From: Arcuatula senhousia
Lineage: Eukaryota; Mollusca; Bivalvia; Mytilida; Mytilidae
Reading direction: 5' to 3'
NCBI GenBank assembly: GCA_963971305.1
Contig: OZ020304.1
Coordinates: 5,465,576 to 5,529,575, forward strand
DNA length: 64,000 nucleotides
Position numbers and translations under genes: made by a program. Below are positions 10,950 to 24,036 of this stretch, in pieces (positions within the stretch are counted from its first letter, which is position 1; every line of letters starts with the position of its first letter). The notes below the pieces were generated by a model. The model ran no database searches. It was not told the DNA's origin and saw only the letters and a program-made list of their open reading frames with translations.

Positions 10950-13900
10950 CGGTCTAGGTATGTTATGTGAATATGGAATGAATATCGAATGAATATCAAA
11001 CCAAAGTTTATTTGTCATTCGATATTCATTGGACGTTCGTTTTGGGTGTAGTTTTGTTTTGTGAATATCAAATGAATATCAAACCAATGTTTCCCTATGT
11101 TTGATATTCATTTGACATTCGTTTTCGGTCTAGGTATGTTATGTGAATATGGAATGAAAATCGAATGAATATCAAACCAAAGTTTATTTGTCATTCGATA
11201 TTCATTTGACATTCGTTTTCGGTGTTAATTTGCAATGTGAATATTAAATGAATATCAAACAAAATATAAATTCCATTCTATATTCATTTGAAATTCGTTT
11301 CGGGTCTAGGTATGTTATGTGAATATCAAATGAATATCAAACCAAAGTTTATTTACGTTGGATATTCATTTGACGTTCGTTTAAGGTCTAGTTTTGTTTT
11401 ATGAATATGAAATGAATATCAAACCTAAGTTTCCTTCTGTTTGATATTCATTTGAGATTCGTTCGGTGTTAATTTGTATTGTGAATATGAAATGAATATC
11501 AAACAAAAGATAAATTCCATTCTATATTCATTTGAGATTCGTTTCGGGTCTAGGTATGTTATGTGAATATCAAATGAACATCGAATGAATATCAAACCAA
11601 AGATTATTTACGTTCGATATTCATTTGACGTTTGTTTTAGGTCTAGTTTGGTTTTGTGAATATGAAATGAATATCAAACCAAAGTTTCCTTCTGTTTGAT
11701 ATTCATTTGACATTCGTGTCCGGTGTTAATTTGCAATGTGAATATCAAATGAATATCAAACCAAAGATTGATTCCGTTCTATATTCATTTGCGATTCGTT
11801 TCGGGTCTAAGTATGTTATGTGAATATCAAATAAATATCGAATGAATATCAAACCTAAGTTTCCTTCTGTTTGATATTCATTTGAAATTCGTTTCCGGTG
11901 TTAATTTGTAATGTGAATATCAAATGAATATCAAACAACAGATTTATTCCGTTGGATATTCATTTGACACTCGTTTTCGGTCAAGGTATGTTATGTGAAT
12001 ATGGAATGAATATCAAAGTAAAGTTTATTTGTCATTCGATATTCATTTGACGTTCGTTTTCGGTGTTAATTTGCAATGTGAATATGAAATGAATATCAAA
12101 CAAAAGATAAATTCCATTCTATATTCATTTGAGATTCGTTTCGGGTCTAGGTATGTTATGTGAATATCAAATGAATATCGAATGAATACCAAACCAAAGT
12201 TTATTTGTCATTTGATATTCATTTGACGTTGGCTTTAGGTCTAGTTTGGTTTTGTGAATATGAAATGAATATCAAACCAAAGTTTTCTTCTGTTTGATAT
12301 TCATTTGACATTCGTTTCCGCTGTTAATTTGCAATGTGAATATCAAATGAATATCAAACAAAAGATTAATTCCATTCAATATTCATTTGAGATTCGTTTC
12401 GGGTCTAGGTATGTTATGTGAATATGGAATGAATATCGAATGAATATCAAACCAAAGTTTATTTGTCATTCGATATTCATTGGACGTACATTTTGGGTGT
12501 AGTTTTGTTTTGTGAATATCAAATGAATATCAAACCAATGTTTCCCTCTGTTTGATATTCATTTGACATTCGTTTTCGGTCTAGGTATGTTATGTGAATA
12601 TGGAATGAATATCAAATGAATATCCAAGTAAAGTTTATTTGTCATTCGATATTCATTTGACATTCGTTTTCGGTGTTAATTTGCAATGTGAATATGAAAT
12701 GAATATCAAACAAAAGATAAATTCCATTCTATATTCATTTGAGATTCGTTTCGGGTCTAGGTATGTTATGTGAATATCAAATGAATATCGAATGAATATC
12801 AAACCAAAGTTTATTTGTCATTTGATATTCATTTGACGTTGGTTTTAGGTCTAGTTTGGTTTTGTGAATATGAAATGAATATCAAACCAAAGTTTCCTTC
12901 TGTTTGATATTCGTTTGACATTCGTTTCCGCTGTTAATTTGCAATGTGAATATCAAATGAATATCAAACAAAAGATTAATTCCATTCAATATTCATTTGA
13001 GATTCGTTTCGGGTCTAGGTAGGTTATGTGAATATGGAATGAATATCGAATGAATATCAAACCAAAGTTTATTTGTCATTCGATAATCATTGGACGTTCG
13101 TTTTAGGTCTAGTTTTGTTTTGTGAATATAAAATGAATATCAAACCTAAGTTTCCTTCTGCTTGATATTCATTTGACATTTGTTTCCGGTGTTAAATTTA
13201 TTGTGAATATCAAATGAATATCAAACCAAAGATTAATTCCATTCTATATTCATTTGAGATTCGTTTCGGGCCTAGGCATGTTATGTGAATATCAAATGAA
13301 TATCGAATGAATATCAAACCAAAGTTTATTTACGTTCGATATTCATTTGACGTTCGTTTTAGGTCTAGTTTGGTTTTGTGAATATCAAATGAATATCAAA
13401 CCAAAGTTTCCTTCTGTTTGATATTCATTTGACATTCGTTTCCGGTGTTAATTTGCAATGTGAATATCAAATGAATATCAAACCAAAGATTGATTCCGTT
13501 CTATATTCATTTGAGATTCGTTTCGGGTCTAAGTATGTTATGTGAATATCAAATAAATATCGAATGAATATCAAACCTAAGTTTCCTTCTGTTTGATATT
13601 CATTTGAAATTCGTTTCCGGTGTTAATTTGTAATGTGAATATCAAATGAATATCAAACAACAGATTTATTCCGTTGGATATTCATTTGACACTCGTTTTC
13701 GGTCAAGGTATGTTATGTGAATATGGAATGAATATCGAATGAATATCAAAGTAAAGTTTATTTGTCATTCGATATTCATTTGACATTCGTTTTCGGTGTT
13801 AATTTGCAATGTGAATATGAAATGAATATCAAACAAAAGATAAATTCCATTCTATATTCATTTGAGATTCGTTTCGGGTCTAGGTATGTTATGTGAATAT

Positions 13901-15555
13901 CAAATAAATATCGAATGAATATCAAACCAAAGTTTATTTGTCATTTGATATTCATTTGACGTTGGTTTTAGGTCTAGTTTGGTTTTGTGAATATGAAATG
14001 AATATCAAACCAAAGTTTCCTTCTGTTTGATATTCATTTGACATTCGTTTCCGCTGTTAATTTGCAATGTGAATATCAAATGAATATCAAACAAAAGATT
14101 AATTCCATTTAATATTCATTTGAGATTCGTTTCGGGTCTAGGTATGTTATGTGAATATGGAATGAATATCGAATGAATATCAAACCAAAGTTTATTTGTC
14201 ATTCGATAATCATTGGACGTTCGTTTTAGGTCTAGTTTTGTTTTGTGAATATAAAATGAATATCAAACCTAAGTTTCCTTCTGCTTGATATTCATTTGAC
14301 ATTTGTTTCCGGTGTTAAATTTATTGTGAATATCAAATGAATATCAAACCAAAGATTAATTCCATTCTATATTCATTTGAGATTCGTTACGGGCCTAGGT
14401 ATGTTATGTGAATATCAAATGAATATCGAATGAATATCAAACCAAAGTTTATTTACGTTCGATATTCATTTGACGTTCGTTTTAGGTCTAGTTTGGTTTT
14501 GTGAATATCAAATGAATATCAAACCAAAGTTTCCTTCTGTTTGATATTCATTTGACATTCGTTTCCGGTGTTAATTTGCAATGTGAATATCAAATGAATA
14601 TCAAACCAAAGATTGATTCCGTTCTATATTCATTTGAGATTCGTTTCGGGTCTAAGTATGTTATGTGAATATCAAATAAATATCGAATGAATATCAAACC
14701 AAAGTTTATTAGTCATTTGATATTCATTTGACGTTGGTTTTAGGTCTAGTTTGGTTTTGTGAATATGAAATGAATATCAAACCAAAGTTTCTTTCTGTTT
14801 GATATTCATTTGACATTCGTTTCCGGTGTTAATTTGCAATGTGAATATCAAATGAATATCAAACAACAGATTAATTCCATTCAATATTCATTTGAGGTTC
14901 GTTTCGGGTCTAGGTATGTTATGTGAATATGGAATGAATATAGAATGAATATCAAACCAAAGTTTATTTGTCATTCGATATTCATTGGAGGTACATTTTG
15001 GGTGTAGTTTTGCTTTGTGAATATCAAATGAATATCAAACCAATGTTTCCCTCTGTTTGATATTTATTTGACATTCGTTTTCGGTCTAGGGATGTTATGT
15101 GAATATGGAATGAATATCAAATGAATATCAAACCAAAGTTTATTTGTCATTCGATATTCATTTGACGTTCGTTTTAGGTCTAGTTTTGTTTTGTGAATAT
15201 AAAATAAATATCAAACCAAAGTTTCCATCTGTTTGATATTCATTTGGCATTCGTTTCCGGTGTTAAATTTATTGTGAACATCAAATGAATATCAAACCAA
15301 AGATTAATTCCATTCTATATTCATTTGAGATTCGTTTCTGGCCTAGGTATGTTATGTGAATATCAAATGAATATCGAATGAATATCAAATGACATTCGTT
15401 TCCGGTGTTAATTTGCAATGTGAATATCAAATGAATATCAAACAATAGAATAATTCCATTATATATTCATTTGAGATTCGTTTCAGGTCTAAGTATGTTA
15501 TGTGAATATCAAATAAATATCGAATGAATATCAAACCTAAGTATTCTTCTGTTTG
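10950..15555 (+). repeat. left arm of hairpin array, higher-order tandem repeat
   Basis: The landmark 'ggtctaggtatgttatgtg' recurs at spacings near 175 or 260 bases, which is two or three subunits of about 87 bp. A longer stretch beginning 'cgataatcattggacgttcg' at 13081 recurs at 14204, giving a higher-order period of 1,123 bp. 'catttgacactcgttttcgg' recurs about 1.72 kb apart (about 11960 and 13681). These point to recent unequal exchange within the array. Confidence 0.8.
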
Positions 15556-18000
15556 ATATTCATTTGATATTCACAAAACAAACTAAACCCGAAACAAATT
15601 TCAAATGAATATAGAACGGAAATAATTTTTGGTTTTATATTCATTCGATATTCATTTGATATTCACATAACATACCTAGAACCAAAACGAATCTCAAATG
15701 AATATAGAATGGAATTAATATTTTGTTTGATATTCATTTGATATTCACAATACAAATTAACACCGGAAACGAATGTCAAATTAATATCAAACGGAAGGAA
15801 ACTTTGGTTTGATATTCATTTGATATTCACAAAACAAAACTAGACCTCAAACGAACGTCAAATTAATATCGAATGACAAATAAACTTTGGTTTGATATTA
15901 ATTCGATATTCATTTGATACCTAGACCCGAAACAAACCTAAAATGAATATAGAAAGGAAGTAATCTTTTGTTTGATATTCACATTGCAAATTAACACCGG
16001 AAACGAATGTCAAATGAATATCGAATGACAAATAAACTTTGGTTTGATATTCATTTGATATTCATTCCATATTCACATAACATTCCTAGACCGAAAACGA
16101 ATGTCAAATGAATATCGAACGGAATTAATCTTTTGTTTGATATTCATTTGATATTCATATTGCAAATTAACACCGGAAACGAATGTCAAATGAATATCAA
16201 ACAGAAGAAAACTTTGGTTTGATATTCATTTCATATTCACAAAACAAATTTAAACCTAAAACGAACCTCAAAGAATATCGAACAGAAGGAAACTTTGGTT
16301 TGATTTTCATTTCATATTCACAAAACAAACCTAGACCTAAAACGAACGTCAAATGAATATCGAACGTAAATAAACTTTGGTTTGTTATTCATTCGATATT
16401 CATTTGATATTCACATAACATACCTAGACCCGAAACGAATTTCAAATGAATATATAGTGGAAATAATCTTTGGTTTGATATTCATTTGATATTCACAATA
16501 CAAATTAACACCGGAAACGAATGTCAAATGAATATCAAACAGAATGAAACTTCAGTTTGATATTAATTTCATATTTACAAAACCAAACTAGACCTAAAAC
16601 GAACTTCAAATGAATATTGAACGTAAATAAACTTTGGTTTGATATTCATTCGATAATCATTTGATATTCACATAACATACCTAGACCCGAAACGAATCTC
16701 AAATGAATATAGAATGAAATTAATCTTTTGTTTGATATTCATTTGATATTCACAATACAAATTAACACCGGAAACGAATGTTAAATGAATATCAAACAGA
16801 AGGAAACTTAGGTTTGATATTCATTTCATATTCACAAAACCAAACTAGACCTAAAACAAACGTCAAATGAATATCGAACGTAAATAAACTTTGGTTTGAT
16901 ATTCATTCGATATTCATTTGATATTCACATAACAAACCTAGACCCGAAACGAATCTCAAATGAATATAGAATGGAATTTTTCAGTTTTGTTTGATATTCA
17001 TTTCATATTCACACTGCAAATTAACACCAAAAACGAATGTCAAACGAATATCGAATGACAAATAAACTTTGGTTTGATATTCATTCGATAGTCATTCCAT
17101 ATTATCATAACATACCTAGACCGAAAACGAATGTCAAATGAATATCGAACGGAATTGGTTTGATATTCATTCGATATTCATTTGATATTCACATAACATA
17201 CCTAGACCCGAAACGAATCTCAAATGAATAGAGATTGGAATTAATCTTTGGTTTGATTTTCATTTGATATTCACAATACAAATTAACACCGGAAACAAAT
17301 GTCAAGTAAATATCAAACAGAAGGAAACTTAGGTTTGATATTCATTTCATATTCACAAAACCAAACTACACCTAAAACAAACGTCAAATGAATATCGAAT
17401 GTAAATAAACTTTGGTTTGATATTCATTCGATATTCATTTGATATTCACATAACATATCTAGACCCGAAACGAATCTCAAATGAATATAGAATGGAATTA
17501 ATCTTTTGTTTGATTATCATTTGATATTCACAATACAAATTAACACCGGAAACGAATGTCAAATGAATAAATATCAGAAGAAAACTTAGGTTTGATATTC
17601 ATTTCATATTCACAAAACCAAACTAGACATAAAACAAACGTCAAATGAATATCAAACGTAAATAAACTTTGGTTTGATATTCATTCGATATTCATTTGAT
17701 ATTCACATAACATACCTAGACCCGAAACGAATCTCAAATCAATATTGAATGGAATTAATCTTTGGTTTGATATTCATTTGATATTCACAATAGAAATTAA
17801 CACCGGAAACGAATGTCAAATGAATATCAAACAGAAGGAAACTTAGGTTTGATATTCATTTGATATTCACAAAACAAAACTACACCTAAAACGAACGTAC
17901 AATGAATATCGAATGACAAATAAACTTTGGTTTGATATTCATTCCATATTCACATAACATACCTAGACCGAAAACGAATATAAAATGAATATCGAACTTT
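15556..18000 (-). repeat. right arm of hairpin array, opposite orientation
   Basis: The same subunits as the left arm appear as reverse complements ('cacataacatacctagacccg', 'caaattaacaccggaaacgaat'). This arm is about half as long as the left arm, so the palindrome is lopsided. Either the left arm expanded or the right arm lost units. Confidence 0.8.
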
Positions 18001-18402
18001 AAAATTTACCGTTTGATATTCCTTGATATTCATTACATATTTATACCAAGAAAAAACGATAAATGAATATCGAATGAATATCAAACGGTAAATTTTACCG
18101 TTTGATATTCAGTTTGATATTCAAAAAAATTGAATATCGAATATCGAACATCGAATATCAGTCTCACTTTACTTAGGTACTGATACCTAAAATCAGTTCA
18201 TTATCTATAAGCGTTTAGAAAAAAAGTGCGGAAAACTGAAATTTTAGTGAATTTTTAAAGTTCAAAGGGCCATAACTCCCATAAAAATTTAAGGACAGGC
18301 ATGAAACTTAAACTTGATCTGTAACTCATCAAGGTAAACTCACATACCAAAAATCAGTTCATTATCTACAAGCGTTTAGAAAAAAAGTGCGGAAAACTGA
18401 GG

Positions 18403-18460
18403 CGTGACAGACAGACGGACAGACGGACAGACGGACAGACGGACGGACGGACGGACAGAG
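18403..18460 (+). repeat. (GACGGACA)n microsatellite
   Basis: GACAGACGGACAGACGG-type tetranucleotide run just before the 3' hairpin of its host element. This ACGG-type tract is the hallmark simple repeat of bivalve pearl elements. Confidence 0.85.
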
Positions 18461-18497
18461 CGCAAACCTATTGTTCCCTTCGGCTTACGCCGGTAGG

Positions 18498-19063
18498 GGA
18501 CTAATAAAAACAGTTTAAGGGGAATAACTCTTAAACGGCTGATCTGACAATTTTGACCCTGAAAACATTTTTGTAGATCTCAATGAGCTTAATAATTCTG
18601 CAATGCTTTTCCCCTAGCTCTAACGGTTTTCAAGATATAGTCCAAAAACTGCAAAAATGGTCAATTTTAATGATTAAAGGGCAATAACTCCTATAAGGAG
18701 TCGTTTCACAACTTCGACTCAATGAAGAGATTTGTAGAGCTTTTGATGCTGAACAAGGCAGGTTGCTTCGGATTTTCTCTATCTCTTATACTTTTCGAGT
18801 TATAAGCCAAAAACAATGGTCTGACCCCCCTGTTCTATTTTTAGCAATGACGGCCATGTTTGTTGGTCGACGTGTATATAATTCACAAACTTGGTAGAGG
18901 ACATCCTATAGATCAAGTATACCAAGTTTCAATGCAATCCCTTCAGTGGTTTCAGAGAAGAAGATCTTTGAAGAAAAGTTAACGGACGACGGATGGACGA
19001 CAGACGACGGACGCCTAACGATGACAATAGCTCACCTGACCCTTCAGGTCAGGTGAGCTAATA
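18498..19063 (+). mobile_element. pearl-like element, CTCACCTG-arm family, 3' part
   Basis: About two core units ('agggcaataactcctataagg', 'gtagagcttttgatgctgaa'), then 'cggacgacggatggacgac' and the terminal hairpin AGCTCACCTGACC-CTTCAGGTCAGGTGAGCTAA at about 19029-19061. The left end is missing. Confidence 0.55.
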
Positions 19064-21181
19064 AAAAGCTTCCATAAGTGGATATAATCATCATATTTAA
19101 TAACAAGAGGCTCCCAGGAGCCTGAATTGCTCACCTGACAAATGTGCCTGAAGTGAAGGTTATTAGGCAAAATCTATTTGACATTGAAAGGGTCATAAGT
19201 TTAATAAGGAGTCATCTGACAATATGATGGATCTTAAGGTGCTGATCACTTTTGTTCTCAATCAAAATTAAAAAATCTGTCATCCTTTTTGAGTTATGAG
19301 CAAAAAAAAAATGCAGTTAAACCCAATTTTCAATTTTTAACCACAGCCGCCATGTTTTACAACCAATCAAAAATCCCCACATCAGTTCTATACACCTAAT
19401 GCTAATCAAGAACAATACCAAGTTTGGTTCCAATTTGACTGAAAGTGTCAGAGTAGTAAACGTTTTCAATGTAATGAGGAAATGCTTTTTAAAAACTCAA
19501 TGTTGATGTTCTAAGGGCAATAACTCCTCAAATGAAAGATCCTACAATGTTGACCCTATTACATATTTTGTAGATCTTGATGTGCTTAACAATATGCAAT
19601 TTAAATTTCTCAAATATCTTGTATAGTTTTCAAGATATTGAGCTAAACAGGTGCAAAATTTGTCAAAAATCCACAAAAAGGGCAATAACTCCTACATGGG
19701 TTGTTGCATTTTCTTCAAAATTTCAGAGCTGTTAGATCTTCAGGTTCTGATAACTTTTGTTCCCATTCAAAATTTTTTAAATCTGTCACCGTTTTTGAGT
19801 TATTTGCAAAAAACTGCCATTTACCCCTATGTTCTATTTTTAGCCACAGCGGCCATGTTTTACGACCAATCAAAAATCCCCACATCAGTTCTATACACCT
19901 AATGCTAATAAACAACAATACCAAGTTTGGTTCCAATTGGACTTGAAGTGTCAGAGGTGTTAACGTTTTCAATATAATGAGGAAATGCTGTTAAAATGCT
20001 CTATTTTGACGTTCTAAGGGCAATAACTCCTAAAAGGGAAAGGTTCTACAACGTTGACCCTACTACATATTTTGTAGATCTTGATGTGCTTAACAATATG
20101 CAATTTAAATTTCTCAAATATCTTGTATAGTTTTCAAGATATTGAGCTAAAGAGGTGCAAAATTTGCAAAAAATCCACAAAAAGGGAAATAACTCCTACA
20201 TGGGTTGTTGGATTTTCTTCAAAATTTCAGGTAGATCTTGAGGTGCTGATCACTTTAAACCAGTGCCAGAATTTTGATATCTGTAGCCGTTTTTGAGTTA
20301 TTTTAAAAATACTGCATTTTACCCCTATGTTCTATTTTTAGCCACGGCGGCCATGATTTACGACGAATCAAAAATCCCCATATCAGTTCTAAGCACCGAA
20401 TACTAATGAACAACCATACCTAGTTTGGTTTCAATTGAACTTATGGTGTCAGAGGAGTTAACGTTTTAAAAAGTTTACGGACGGACGACGGACGCCAAGT
20501 GATGACAATAGCTCACATGACCCTTCGGGTCAGGTTAGCTAGTAATTGGCTGGCCCACTACATCAAAATTCATTTGCCTTGGCCAACTTTTAAAAATGGT
20601 GTTTTTTGGCCCCTTCCACCACTAATATCTCAAAAACAGTAAGAGATATTGCAAATCTGATAGAAAAATGCAAGCAGGGATTTTCACAAGGATTCCAATG
20701 AAAAAAGAATTTGAAAATCGGACCACAAATAAAAAAGTTGATTTTTTGGGCGTGTCCCGATCTGGCCCCCCTGTAGCAATGTAACGGTACAATATACATC
20801 AAAACCATTTACACATTTTGTTGACAGAATTTAATGAGGAATTCAATAAAAAAAGAATTTTCAAAATCAAATGATTAATAAACATTCTACAACAGTTTGT
20901 CAATACACCCGTTTTAGCCCCTTTTGGCCTTTTTTTTACTAAAACGGTAGGGACCACCAACCCCAAATACAATAGGAACCTTCCTCTAGTGGTTATAAAC
21001 ATCATATCAAAATTTCATAACAATTGGTCAATATTTACTTACGTTATCTCGCGGAAACCAAATGTCCCCAGATGACGACAACGACGACGACGACAACGAC
21101 AACGACAACGACAACGTCAAGGACAACGACGACATCGCCATAACATTATACGATCGCAAAAATTTTGCGGTCGTATAAAAA
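19064..21181 (+). mobile_element. pearl-like element, ATACGACCGCA-arm family, interrupted
   Basis: The piece at 19064-19102 ('agcttccataagtggatataatcatcatattta') continues at 20542 with 'aattggctggcccactaca', exactly as in the intact copy near 7950-8010. Element 19103-20541 is therefore inserted into it. The right end has a CGA/CAA tract (about 21073-21133) and the hairpin TATACGATCGCA...TTTTGCGGTCGTATAA at about 21148-21179. Confidence 0.65.
19103..20541 (+). mobile_element. complete pearl-like element, CTCACCTG-arm family
   Basis: Both ends are present. The left is ACAAGAGGCTCCCAGGAGCC (a perfect hairpin), then GAATTGCTCACCTGAC. The right is AGCTCACATGACCCTTCGGG-TCAGGTTAGCTA. CTCACCTGAC and GTCAGGTTAG are inverted arms. 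The core has two to three units of about 480 bp with 'gggcaataactcctacatggg' and 'gtagatcttgatgtgcttaac'. A short CGGACGACGGACG tract precedes the right end. It is non-coding and is the best type specimen of this family in the window. Confidence 0.7.
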
Positions 21182-21699
21182 CCCAAAGAAATAGTATTAC
21201 AGTACTATTACCCTAGGGCAATAGTTTTTACTATATCCCTAGGGAAATAGTACTTTTACCAAATTCAAGATGTAATAGTTAAAATATTTTATATAGAAAA
21301 ATCTACTGAAGTATAATAAAGTTTTCTATAATTAAATGATCTTCTAAATTTTGGTTTATTCTCATGTGCAACTTTTTATAAAAGCTTGACAATTATTCTT
21401 CTGTGGATGGACAAACATAGGTAAAAATAATTGCGACAGATAAGTCCTCATGGTGCTAAACAGTAAATGAGATAAACCTTGAATAGTCAGACGATTATCT
21501 TGTGGATCTTAATGAGCTGAACAATTTAAATGATGACATTTTCTCTTGCACTAATCATTTCAAGATAAACTGCGAAAACTATATAATTGGTGAATCTTGG
21601 TACTTTTCAAAGCAACCCGTTCATGGTTTAATGATCCAAAATTAAAGTTATTACTCACAGTTGAAAGGTGGGCTAAAAAAATGATAAATGTGAACTTAC
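21182..21699. other. intronic DNA, no feature
   Basis: Mostly unique-looking A+T-rich sequence between a pearl-like element and a host exon. 21440-21600 carries a weak resemblance to the 'gatcttaatgagctgaaca' pearl-like unit. No exon is supported. Confidence 0.3.
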
Positions 21700-21897
21700 T
21701 GTTTGATAACCAAACAATAAATATGCATTCCTAGTTGAAATGGGAAATGATTTGTACTATCCAACTTGAATGGACCAGTAAAAGTATGAGTAAACCCGCT
21801 GACAGGGTAGGACACTAAATATCTTAGTAGAGCTCGTGATTGACTCCCCATTTTCATATCTGGTGGATGATGCTCTTCCTCAATTTTTGGCTTTGAT
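21700..21897 (-). CDS. host gene exon: domain second half, 198 bp
   Basis: A strong acceptor (ttatttcttttttttcag) and a consensus GTAAGT donor delimit 66 codons' worth of sequence, phase 2 in and phase 2 out. The translation includes (R)SKPKIEEEHHPPDMKMGSQ, YLVSYPVSGFTHTFTG and, near the end, MHIYCLVIKQ. The final hydrophobic-Cys-hydrophobic strand matches the position of HELCLLA in the exon at 1952-2122. It follows the exon at 22442-22560 in frame. I do not recognise the domain; alternating hydrophobic residues and its EGF neighbours suggest an extracellular beta-sandwich. Confidence 0.68.
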
Positions 21898-22441
21898 CTG
21901 AAAAAAAAGAAATAATAAAAACAGCAAAGCAACTATAAAATCATAGACCTGTATATTAAAAAATATACAGGTCTATGATAAAATGCATACCTACAAAAAA
22001 TTTGAAAGGTGAATAGTTATTTTTTACTTCTTTTCTGATCAGCAGTTGTCTTTTCTACTGAATTTATATGAAATAAACTATGGCAATTAGGTGTCATAAT
22101 ATGAGTAGAGGTTTAATATAATGCAAGATGGAAATTGACAGTTTGCCAAATGAGAAACTGTCCCAGTTAAATAAGTTAGATCTGATAGAGAAATTGTCCC
22201 GATCTGATAGAGAAATTGTCCCAGTTAAATAAGTTAGATTTGATAGAGAAATTTATAAGAAATATTGCATCTTAAAATCAAAGTTTACTCTAGATGTCCT
22301 CATGTTCTTAAAGAATTGTAGTCATGTGTCCTATGCTTAACTGAAAACTGGCTTTTCAGAAATTTTTTCTAACATCAATAATGACTGTTTTTTACTATCT
22401 TATTCCTAGTTACAATTTTAAAAGCCTGATAAATAACAAAC
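21898..22441. other. intron between domain exons
   Basis: A short intron of the minus-strand host gene. It contains a small perfect inverted repeat (atagacctgtatatt against aatatacaggtctat, about 21943-21975) and a tandem duplication 'gatctgatagagaaattgtcccagttaaataagtta' in shorter copies near 22155-22250. Confidence 0.45.
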
Positions 22442-22560
22442 CCTCCATTCCAAAACACAAATATCGGGAATTCACATGAATTATGTGGGTCAATTCCTCC
22501 AGAGAGTGGATCACATACAATAACAGAGCCTGGAGCTAAAGTAGGAGCAACAAACTTGGC
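22442..22560 (-). CDS. host gene exon: domain first half, 119 bp
   Basis: The acceptor tttcatatttctacag opens the frame AKFVAPTLAPGSVIVCDP, then a C in DPHNSCEFPIFVFWNG. The exon enters in phase 0. I end it at a GTTTGT donor because that gives phase 2, as the next exon at 21700-21897 needs. A longer form ending at a GTAACT donor is possible but would break the frame. The cysteine pair and following hydrophobic strand correspond to the exon at 2832-2941. Confidence 0.6.
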
Positions 22561-22984
22561 CTGTAGAAATATGAAAGTAACATTAAAATTAAATGATGAG
22601 TTTCATTTTCTATCAAAACAATTTGTCTATGTGTTGTCCTTGTTTTGTACACAATTTTCAAATAAAAAATGCTTCACCACAAAATGCCAAAGTGACAGTG
22701 CATGACATTGACCATAAGACTTTTTCATAATTAATTTGGTATTAGTTTTTCCTCTTGGATATTTGTGATCAATCATAAAAGTTCCCTTATGTGCTTGAAT
22801 ACCTAATGTGTAAATTAAAATTGTTGTTCTAATAAATAAATTTTATAAATTAGTTTCCTTGAACCCATCTTCATAATTTTGTTTAACCAGAAAGTAAACA
22901 TGGTTTGTTTTGCTCTGTATTTCTAACAATCCTCCTTTTATGAGCTGTTTTTTTTTGTGGTTTTCATCCATCAAGTAAATAACC

Positions 22985-23905
22985 AAATAACAATTTTTAT
23001 GGCCCGACCACGTATGTGGATCGGATATATAGTTTTACCCTTGTCCGTCCGTACGTCCGTCTGTAACACTTTGGTTAAGTTCTTGGTTAAGGTCCATTAC
23101 TCGGATACAAGATGTTGGAGGTCAATGATATTTCACCACCAGATGGGTCTTGGGTAGGGCTACACCACCCACTAGAAATTAGGTCACTGTGACCTATATT
23201 TCATGCATGAATGACTTGGGTTAAGTTCTTGGTTAAGGTCCATAACTTGGAAACTAGATGTTGGGGGTCAATGATATCATCACCAGATATGTCTTGGGTA
23301 GGGCTACACCACCCACTAGAAATTAGGTCACTGTGACCTATATTTCATGCATGAATGACTTCGGTTAATTTCTTGGTTAAGGTCCATTACTCGGATACTA
23401 GATGTTGGGGGTCAATGATATTTCACTACTAGATGTGTCTTAGGTAAGGTGACACCACCCACTAGAAATAAGGTCACTGTGACCTATATTTTACGCATGA
23501 ATGACTTTGGTTAAGTTCTTGGTTAAGGTCCATATCTCAGATACTACATGTTGATGGTCAATGGTGTTTCACCACTAGATGTGTCTTGGGTAACATGACA
23601 CCACCCAATAGAAATAAGGTCACTGTGATCTATATTTCATGCATGAACGACTTCGGTTAAGTTCTTGGTGAAGGTCCATAACTTGGATAGTAGATGTTGG
23701 GGGTCAATAATATTTCACTACTCGATGAGTCTTGGTAACATATGCGCCACCCACCAGAAATAAGGTCACAGCAACCTATATTTTACACATGAACACTTTT
23801 GATCAATTTCTTGGTAAAGGTTCATATGGCCAGGTAATACACATTGAGGGTCAATGATTTTTCAAGAACGGGAGGGCCATCCTGTGGCTCATAGGCACAT
23901 TTTCT
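22985..23905 (+). mobile_element. pearl-like element, GGCCC-arm family, 144-bp units
   Basis: The left end has ATGGCCCGACCACGTATGTG and GATCGG (hairpin), followed by GTCCGTCCGTACGTCC. The right end reads GGGAGGGCCAT near 23870-23881. About six units of about 144 bp lie between ('aggtcactgtgacctatatt', 'ggttaagttcttggttaagg'). Here the simple repeat is near the left end, the reverse of the other families, so the element may lie on the minus strand. Confidence 0.55.
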
Positions 23906-24036
23906 AGTTTCTTTTATTTCTATGAAAAATTTGTTAAAGCAATGAATTAATGAAATATAATCTATTGCCTAAAGTTGAAGCAAATAAATGATTCTTTTTG
24001 CATTTCAAATAACTAAAAACTTTGACAACTACATAC

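Larger units (their letters stand above)
10741..18177. mobile_element. 7.4-kb inverted-repeat element built of hairpin satellite units
   Basis: The outer ends are inverted copies: CCTAAGTAAAGTGAGACTGA at the left and TCAGTCTCACTTTACTTAGG at the right. The similarity continues inward for well over 100 bases through TTTACCGTTTGATATTC-type sequence. TA flanks both sides. The interior is almost entirely units of about 85-90 bp, each with GAATATCAAATGAATATCA pairing to a nearby TTTGATATTCATTTGACATT, so every unit can fold into a hairpin. Orientation reverses near 15555, which makes the whole element a giant imperfect palindrome. No coding region is present. A TA duplication and terminal inverted repeats suggest a non-autonomous DNA transposon, but a foldback-type origin is also possible. 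Confidence 0.75.
10604..18497 (+). mobile_element. pearl-like element split by the hairpin array
   Basis: The left part (10604-10740) and right part (18178-18497) carry the same unit ('gcggaaaactg', 'cataactccca', 'cttgatctgta', 'catcaaggtaaa', 'cacataccaaaa'). The right end has a GACGGACA tract at 18403-18457 and then GTTCCCTTCGGCTTACGCC, closing GGTAGGGGACTAATAA. The 7.4-kb array inserted between 'accaaaata' and its right flank. Confidence 0.55.

Noticed and set aside
10741..18177. CRISPR-like array of short regular repeats
   Set aside because: The units have no unique spacers, each unit is a hairpin, and the array inverts at 15555. The context is animal DNA with transposon ends.
21943..21975. 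Rho-independent-like hairpin
   Set aside because: It is a small A+T-rich inverted repeat in a eukaryotic intron, and bacterial-type termination does not apply.
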